Assembly (NCBI GenBank): GCA_003164255.1
Contig: PLST01000512.1
Location: 5,277 to 15,927 of the forward strand
DNA length: 10,651 nt
Reading direction: 5' to 3'
Source of the DNA: Acidobacteriaceae bacterium
Lineage (GTDB): Bacteria; Acidobacteriota; Terriglobia; Terriglobales; Acidobacteriaceae
A program made the translations under genes and the position numbers. Below, piece after piece: positions 6,366-10,651 of the stretch. Position 1 is the stretch's first letter. Each line of letters begins with the position of its first letter. The notes beneath the pieces are model-generated. The model searched no databases and was not told the origin of the DNA. It was given only the letters and a program-made list of their open reading frames with translations.

Positions 6366-6413
6366 GTTGTTAGGTTGTTGGGTTGTTGGGTTGTTAGGTT
6401 GCTAGGTTGTTAG
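6342..6413. repeat. Nine-unit octamer tandem repeat overlapping the end of the isomerase gene
   Basis: Exactly nine head-to-tail units of 8 bases: GGGATTAG twice, GGGACTAG, GTTGTTAG, GTTGTTGG twice, GTTGTTAG, GTTGCTAG and GTTGTTAG. It begins inside the coding sequence; the isomerase stop codon is the TAG of unit 3 (6363-6365). The array is followed after seven bases by a terminator hairpin. Confidence 0.9.
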
Positions 6414-6420
6414 GAGATTC

Positions 6421-6460
6421 AAAAAGCCCCGGAGTTTTTGCTCCGGGGCCGTTTGTTTTG
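6421..6460. terminator. Bidirectional hairpin terminator between isomerase and BON genes
   Basis: GCCCCGGAG (6426-6434), loop TTTTTG, and CTCCGGGGC (6441-6449) form a perfect 9-bp stem. It is flanked by AAAAA on the left and a T-rich CGTTTGTTTT on the right, so it can work in both directions for the convergent genes on either side. Confidence 0.85.
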
Positions 6461-6487
6461 CGCGTGCTATTCGGAGAGATGCGACCC

Positions 6488-7297
6488 TTATGGGTGCTCC
6501 GTGGTTTGGTTGGCTACCTGGAGGTCGTTCTGGACCGTGAAGACTCCGGGGACGCCGTTGGCACGAATGAACGCCGCTTCCTTGTCAGCCTGCGTATCGA
6601 CTACGCCATACAGCTCGACGTGGCCGTTCTGCACCGAAATGCGGATGGGCGCGGCGGGATCGATAGCGTACCTGTTGAGCGTGGGGTAGCTGTAAACGGC
6701 GCGTGCCACGGCAAAGCGCGTTTGGTTATCGAATCCCGAAAGCGGGTCGACTTGGACGTTGTCCACCAGGTCCTTGACGCCGGGCGTGGTGGCGACAAGC
6801 GCAAGAGCCGAGTTGTAATTGGGGTAGTCGTGGGCATGCCCGCTCAGCGTAACGACGCCGTTGTTCACGTTCACTGACATGGCGTCAAACATATTGCCGT
6901 AACCAACGCGATCGTAGGTCAGCTTTTCGGAAAGCTTGCTCTGGAGCTGGCTGTCGGAAATGTTCTGGCCGGCGACCTGCACGTTGTTGCGGACCGCAGT
7001 TACGCCCCTGGTGTGCAGGGCGGTCTTGGCGGCGTCGGCCTTGTATTTATACAGGGGCACGCTTCCAGAGAGCGTGGCGAGACCGTTGTCGACGGTGACG
7101 CGCACGTCCTTGAACTGCTTCTTGTTGAGCCGTGCCTGGAGAGCCGAGGCAACCGGGCTGGCAACTGAGTTATCTGGCTGCGCCTGCGCGGCCGAAGTCT
7201 GGGCTGATGCCCGGGAGACCAGGGGAAAGCTCAAAAGGGACGCGGCGAGCATGACCGCAGCGAGCGCTTTTGGAACGGAAAGCATTGTGTGTTTCAT
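6488..7297 (-). CDS. Periplasmic protein with three BON domains
   Basis: 269-residue exported protein. Residues 1-32 form a signal peptide ending in SRASA before QTSAAQ. Three BON repeats follow at about 48-109, 114-184 and 193-262, each with the amphipathic helix then strand pattern ending in a glycine turn: VTVDNGLATLSGSV, VNVNNGVVTLSGHA and ISVQNGHVELYGVV, each followed by a helix and a valine-rich strand (VRNNVQV, LVDNVQV, TVQNDLQV). BON domains in OsmY- and Arc-type proteins are thought to bind phospholipid membranes and support envelope stability under stress. Here the domains are the whole mature protein, so a similar role is inferred. ATG 7297 has an excellent ribosome site (GAGGAGGAA, 6 bases before). 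It overlaps the stop of a 23-codon leader ORF. It ends against the convergent isomerase gene with a shared terminator between them. Confidence 0.88.
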   Translation of the reverse strand: MKHTMLSVPKALAAVMLAASLLSFPLVSRASAQTSAAQAQPDNSVASPVASALQARLNKKQFKDVRVTVDNGLATLSGSVPLYKYKADAAKTALHTRGVTAVRNNVQVAGQNISDSQLQSKLSEKLTYDRVGYGNMFDAMSVNVNNGVVTLSGHAHDYPNYNSALALVATTPGVKDLVDNVQVDPLSGFDNQTRFAVARAVYSYPTLNRYAIDPAAPIRISVQNGHVELYGVVDTQADKEAAFIRANGVPGVFTVQNDLQVANQTTEHP

Positions 7298-7365
7298 TGG
7301 TATTCCTCCTCATTCATCTGAAGAGTCACGCGGCAGGCACGTGCTCGGGGATGCGCAGCCTGCAT
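7294..7365 (-). CDS. Possible 23-codon leader ORF translationally coupled to the BON gene
   Basis: On the minus strand, GGAGGAGGAAGAGC immediately precedes an ATG at 7365, and the frame reads MQAAHPRARACRVTLQM followed by NEEEYQ and TGA. The stop overlaps the BON start as ATGA, a classic coupling arrangement. The last residues EEE are encoded by the BON gene's own Shine-Dalgarno, so ribosomes translating the leader would pass over it. The peptide is basic, with three arginines and a histidine before the single cysteine, and has no membrane segment. It may be a regulatory leader or a chance ORF. The strength of the ribosome site and the exact ATGA overlap are what support it. Confidence 0.45.
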   Translation of the reverse strand: MQAAHPRARACRVTLQMNEEEYQ

Positions 7366-7464
7366 GCTCTTCCTCCTCCATAGACACAGCAGGAGAGGGA
7401 AAGTTTCGCAATTTTCGAGCTGAATCGGGCTGCGAAAAAGGTGAGCAGAAAAGAGAGAAAAATT

Positions 7465-7492
7465 ACTGTAAAGAGTTTTGAATTCTGGGCAA
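7465..7492 (-). promoter_or_regulatory. Possible promoter for the leader ORF and BON gene
   Basis: On the minus strand, TTGCCC (7492-7487) and TACAGT (7470-7465) are separated by 16 bases in an AT-rich part of the 273-base gap between TamB and BON. Transcription would start near 7458, giving about 90 bases before the leader ORF and 160 before the BON start. A match of this quality is weak evidence. No hairpin terminator after the TamB stop was seen, so read-through from TamB is also possible. Confidence 0.3.
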
Positions 7493-7570
7493 TTGCAGGG
7501 CTGGATTTGACAATCGAGTGGATCGCAGCGGGGTTTGAGAGGGCGTAATGGTCCCTTTTGCTCGTTTTTG

Positions 7571-10500
7571 CTACCGGAATCGGCGGGTGGCTTTTACGAC
7601 CATTGAAAAAACGCCGGATTCGTCGCGGGCCACCAGCAGGGAGACATGGCGGTTGATGGCGACCTCGGCCTGGAGCAACTGCTGGCCTGTGGTGTTGACG
7701 TCCGTGGCGTAGGTAAGGGTGACGTTGCGGCCGAGCTGCTCCTCAACGATGATGCGCGAGGTGGAGTTGCCGAAGGGTCCGAGGTAGTTGGGATCGACTT
7801 TGACGGAGCCCGCGCCAAAAAGTTTTTGCACGCGGCTTGAGACGGTGGCATTGAGGGCGCCGCCGAGCAGGGCGTCGGTGGTGGGGTTGGAGAGGGCCTG
7901 TTCCTGCTGCTGGGTGTAGATGCGCTGCTGATTTTGAGTGCGGCCGAGGGCGAGCAGGGCGACGACATCGGACTCGGGCAGGGGCGGGTCACTGCGATAG
8001 GTGACGCCCATCTTGTCTGTTGTTCCGTGCAGGCTGAGGGTGATGTCGTAGTCCTCGACGCGGGCTGAGGCGCTCAAGTCGATGAGGGGCTCGATGCGGA
8101 CGGGGTTGGTAAAGGAGATTTCGCCGCGCTGGAGCTCGTAACGGGTTCCGGCAATGATGGCGTTGCCCTCAGTGATGGAGATGCGGCCCTGCAGGGCGGG
8201 CGTGGCGAGGGTGCCGCGAAGGCGCAGATCGACGTCGCCGGCGAGCTTGGCAAAGGCGTTCTGGAAGTTCAGCTGCGGCGAGGAGAGAATGCGCACATCG
8301 AGACGGATATGGTTGGTGGGCGCATCGGGCGGCGTAATCGTGGTGGCGGCGCTGGCCTGCGCGGCGAGAGCAGCGAAATCGAGGTCGGGACTGACCGTGA
8401 AGCGCGTGATGAGCACGTCGCCAGAGAGAAGGAGATTGTTTTGCGGACCCTGCAAATGCAGGGATGCATCTGCCAGCGAGCTGACACCCTGCGGATAGCG
8501 AATACGGACGCCCTTGCCGGTGACCGTGAGATCGGCGTAAAGGCCGTGCTGGTAAGCGAGATAGCCGCCCACCGTGAGCGGGCCGCCGCCGCTCATGGCG
8601 GTGAGGGACTTGACCTCGAGGCGGTCCTGGCTGAACTCCAGCGAACCGTGCAATTGGCTTAGGCCGTTGGGCAGATCTTCAAAGGAGAGCGAACCGTTCT
8701 CAAAGTCGACGCGGCCCTGGAGATTGGGATTGCGGAGAGGGCCGTGAGCTTCAACCTGGAAGGTGCTTGTACCTCCGGCGGTGAGGTCGGGATCCATGGT
8801 CTCGGCGAGCTTGAGGTTGACGGAGCCGCTTGCCGCCAGATCGAGACGCTGCGTGCCGTTGAGGGCCAGGCTGCCCTGGGCGCGGAGATCGGTGTCTTCT
8901 CCCGTGACGTGAAGCGGGTCCATCTGGATGCGATCGTTGGCGAGCGTAGCGTGCGCGCCGCCCTCGCTTTTGAGATGAACGCCGGCGATGGTGGCTTCAA
9001 TCTGCTGGATGCGGGCTTCGCCGCGCAGTTGCTCGGGATGGGCGAGCGGGCCATCGACGGTGACGATGCCGGCCAGTGCCGATTGGCCGCTGAAGGCGGA
9101 GACGTGGGCAAGCTTGAGAAGCGAGTCGATGTTGAATCCGGAGAATTCGAGGCGGGCCTGGGTCTGATAGTCGGGTTTGAGCGCCGTGAGACCATGCACG
9201 GTCAGCTCGGTGGCATCCAGCCGCGTGGTCATGTCGTACGTGAGGGCATGGTTGGCGGTGTGCGCGACGAGTTGTAGCGCGCCGATTGGCTCGCTGCCGA
9301 GAGCGAGATTGTTGAGCGTGGCGTTGCCCTCGAGTTCCGGATCGTCAAACGTTCCCGAGCCGTGCAGGTCAAAGGTAAGCGAACCCGTGGCGGACCAGTC
9401 CTGTTGTTTGATCCAGCCGATTTTGGAGACATCGAGGCTGGCGGCCTTGGCGTTAACCGAGAAGCGCTTCGAATTGAGGTCGTAGCTGCCTGTGGCTGCA
9501 ATGTTGCCGGCGGCCTCGTCGATGGCGATGGAGGAGAGTTTGATCTGGGAATTGTCGACCGTTCCCTGGGCGCGGATGCGCGAGACAGGTTCACCGTAAA
9601 TGACGCCATCGGCCAACTGCGCCCAGCCGGAACCGTCGAGGGTACGAAGGGGACCGTCGGCCTGAAATTGCGTATCGATGACGCCGCTGAGGGGGAGCTT
9701 TTCAACCAGGAACGGCTGAATGTCGGCGACGGCGACTTTGGCTGCCTCGACGTGAGCATGGAGGACGGAGTTCTCGTCGAAGGCCGGAAGTTTGGCGGAG
9801 GCGTCGGGAGCCGCGGCCAGTGAGCCACTCAAGGTAACGCGGGTGTCGCCTCGCAGCAGCATCGCGTGGGCGATTTCGATGCGCGTGGCTGTGTAGCTGC
9901 CCGTGGCGTCTACCGAATCGAGGTGAACGGACGGGGGCTGGGCAGTCGCGACCTTCTCGCTGGTTGACGGCATTTCGAGATTGAGCTCGGATGCCTTTAG
10001 ATTGCCGGTGAGGTGGGGATTTGCGAGCGAACCAGTCCAGGATCCATTGAAGTCAGCCTGCCCGGCGAGAGCGACGGGCAGGGCGGCGGTTCCGGTTTTG
10101 CCGTTACGCCTGAGGCCGAGGGAGCGCAACACGGTGTCAAATTCGCCGAGGTTGTGGGAATGGACGTCGACGGTGATGGCGGTGTGGCTGTCGAGCGGAT
10201 AGGCGCCGAGGCTGCCGTGGGCCGTGAGTTGGCTGGCCGGGAGATTCACTTCAAGCTTGCGGAGATCGACTCCGCCATCGCGCTGCGTATAGGTGGCGTC
10301 GATTGCGCCTGACGCCGGGACTTCACCCGCCGGAGTCTGCGTGGGAGCGTACAGGCCGAGGTTTGCGGCAACGGAGACGGTGCGCACGTCGCCGTTGGAC
10401 CAGGTTGCGACGGCCGGGCCATTCACAAGCGCGCCGATGCCGAGACGCTGGAAGGGCGGCTGGCTGACCATGTCGAGGATGGCATCGAGCGTAACGTTCT

Positions 10501-10651
10501 TGAACTGGGCTGTGACTTTGCCGTTGATCGGAAGGGCGATTTGTTGCGGGGGAGCCGGCTTGCGGCTGGAAGGCGCGTGCGCGGCCTGCATGACGGCCTC
10601 GCCGGGTACCAGAGGCAGCCATGGACTGAGATCGACCACCCCTTCCATCTG
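7571..10651 (-). CDS. tamB: TamB-type translocation and assembly module protein, C-terminal part (5' end outside window)
   Basis: Large periplasm-spanning protein of the TamB/DUF490 (AsmA-like) group, which carries phospholipids or assists outer-membrane protein assembly between the two membranes. About 1026 codons are visible; the frame is open at the right edge (a Gln codon precedes the first visible Met), so the N-terminal anchor and some hundreds of residues are missing. The visible part is a long run of similar strand-rich segments, with blocks such as LTAHGSLGAYPLD, GSLANPHLTGNLKA, GSWTGSLANPHL, GEARIQQIEATIAGVHLKS and GRVDFENGSLSFED, as expected of the beta-taco groove. The C-terminal DUF490 domain (about residues 690-1025) contains GRISITEGNAIIAGTRYEL, TNPVRIEPLIDLSA, PLPESDVVALLALG and a final barrel-like strand ending VVKATRRFR. 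The stop is TAG at 7571-7573. In many diderms the partner BamA/TamA gene is adjacent; here the downstream gene is the BON protein. Confidence 0.9.
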   Translation of the reverse strand, partial: QMEGVVDLSPWLPLVPGEAVMQAAHAPSSRKPAPPQQIALPINGKVTAQFKNVTLDAILDMVSQPPFQRLGIGALVNGPAVATWSNGDVRTVSVAANLGLYAPTQTPAGEVPASGAIDATYTQRDGGVDLRKLEVNLPASQLTAHGSLGAYPLDSHTAITVDVHSHNLGEFDTVLRSLGLRRNGKTGTAALPVALAGQADFNGSWTGSLANPHLTGNLKASELNLEMPSTSEKVATAQPPSVHLDSVDATGSYTATRIEIAHAMLLRGDTRVTLSGSLAAAPDASAKLPAFDENSVLHAHVEAAKVAVADIQPFLVEKLPLSGVIDTQFQADGPLRTLDGSGWAQLADGVIYGEPVSRIRAQGTVDNSQIKLSSIAIDEAAGNIAATGSYDLNSKRFSVNAKAASLDVSKIGWIKQQDWSATGSLTFDLHGSGTFDDPELEGNATLNNLALGSEPIGALQLVAHTANHALTYDMTTRLDATELTVHGLTALKPDYQTQARLEFSGFNIDSLLKLAHVSAFSGQSALAGIVTVDGPLAHPEQLRGEARIQQIEATIAGVHLKSEGGAHATLANDRIQMDPLHVTGEDTDLRAQGSLALNGTQRLDLAASGSVNLKLAETMDPDLTAGGTSTFQVEAHGPLRNPNLQGRVDFENGSLSFEDLPNGLSQLHGSLEFSQDRLEVKSLTAMSGGGPLTVGGYLAYQHGLYADLTVTGKGVRIRYPQGVSSLADASLHLQGPQNNLLLSGDVLITRFTVSPDLDFAALAAQASAATTITPPDAPTNHIRLDVRILSSPQLNFQNAFAKLAGDVDLRLRGTLATPALQGRISITEGNAIIAGTRYELQRGEISFTNPVRIEPLIDLSASARVEDYDITLSLHGTTDKMGVTYRSDPPLPESDVVALLALGRTQNQQRIYTQQQEQALSNPTTDALLGGALNATVSSRVQKLFGAGSVKVDPNYLGPFGNSTSRIIVEEQLGRNVTLTYATDVNTTGQQLLQAEVAINRHVSLLVARDESGVFSMVVKATRRFR

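Noticed and set aside
6342..6413. Octamer array as a CRISPR or telomere-like structure
   Set aside because: There are no spacers between the units, the unit is only 8 bases, and it sits inside a chromosome between ordinary genes; resemblance to TTAGGG is superficial.
7507..7512. Perfect TTGACA on the plus strand
   Set aside because: There is no plus-strand gene downstream, only the antisense of TamB, and no matching -10 at a good distance was seen.

Overview
The window looks like a chromosomal piece of a GC-rich, Gram-negative, diderm soil-type bacterium, most likely Acidobacteriota (class Terriglobia). This is an inference from the gene set (TamB, a TonB-free small beta-barrel, a UbiA-type prenyltransferase of the menaquinone kind, a three-BON periplasmic protein), from codon use and from TTAGG-rich intergenic repeats. 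No rRNA or other phylogenetic marker is present. No tRNA, CRISPR array, phage gene or insertion sequence was seen.

Layout. (1) 1-903: a plus-strand LysR-family regulator cut by the left edge. (2) 904-1846: mostly non-coding. It holds a probable tiny two-CxxC membrane protein (1031-1222), a minus-strand open frame with protein-like composition that may be a gene remnant (1211-1528), a short tandem repeat, and several strong palindromes in front of (3) an exported outer-membrane beta-barrel protein (1847-2452). (4) 2453-2556: TTAGG-type repeats running into a perfect bidirectional hairpin terminator. (5) 2557-5585: a minus-strand run of four closely spaced genes, read from right to left: small three-helix membrane protein, UbiA-type prenyltransferase (probably MqnP of the futalosine menaquinone pathway), exported protein of unknown function, and prephenate dehydratase (PheA). 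Two of the four draw on chorismate-derived aromatic metabolism. (6) 5670-6365: a divergently transcribed D-lyxose isomerase-type gene. Its last codons and stop lie inside a 9-unit octamer repeat, followed by a second bidirectional terminator. (7) 6488-7297: a minus-strand three-BON-domain periplasmic protein. It is preceded by a 23-codon upstream ORF with its own strong Shine-Dalgarno, whose stop overlaps the BON start (ATGA). (8) 7571-10651: the C-terminal ~1026 codons of TamB, cut by the right edge.

How the parts fit together. The right half and the beta-barrel gene concern the cell envelope (TamB, BON protein, OMP). The central operon joins quinone and phenylalanine biosynthesis. The two convergent junctions (OMP/PheA and lyxose isomerase/BON) have the same architecture: gene end, then GCAGGGATTAGGG-containing tandem repeat, then perfect hairpin. 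This is the most unusual non-coding pattern in the window. The second is the leader ORF coupled to the BON gene. I found no clear new defence or biosynthetic system; most genes are housekeeping or envelope genes.
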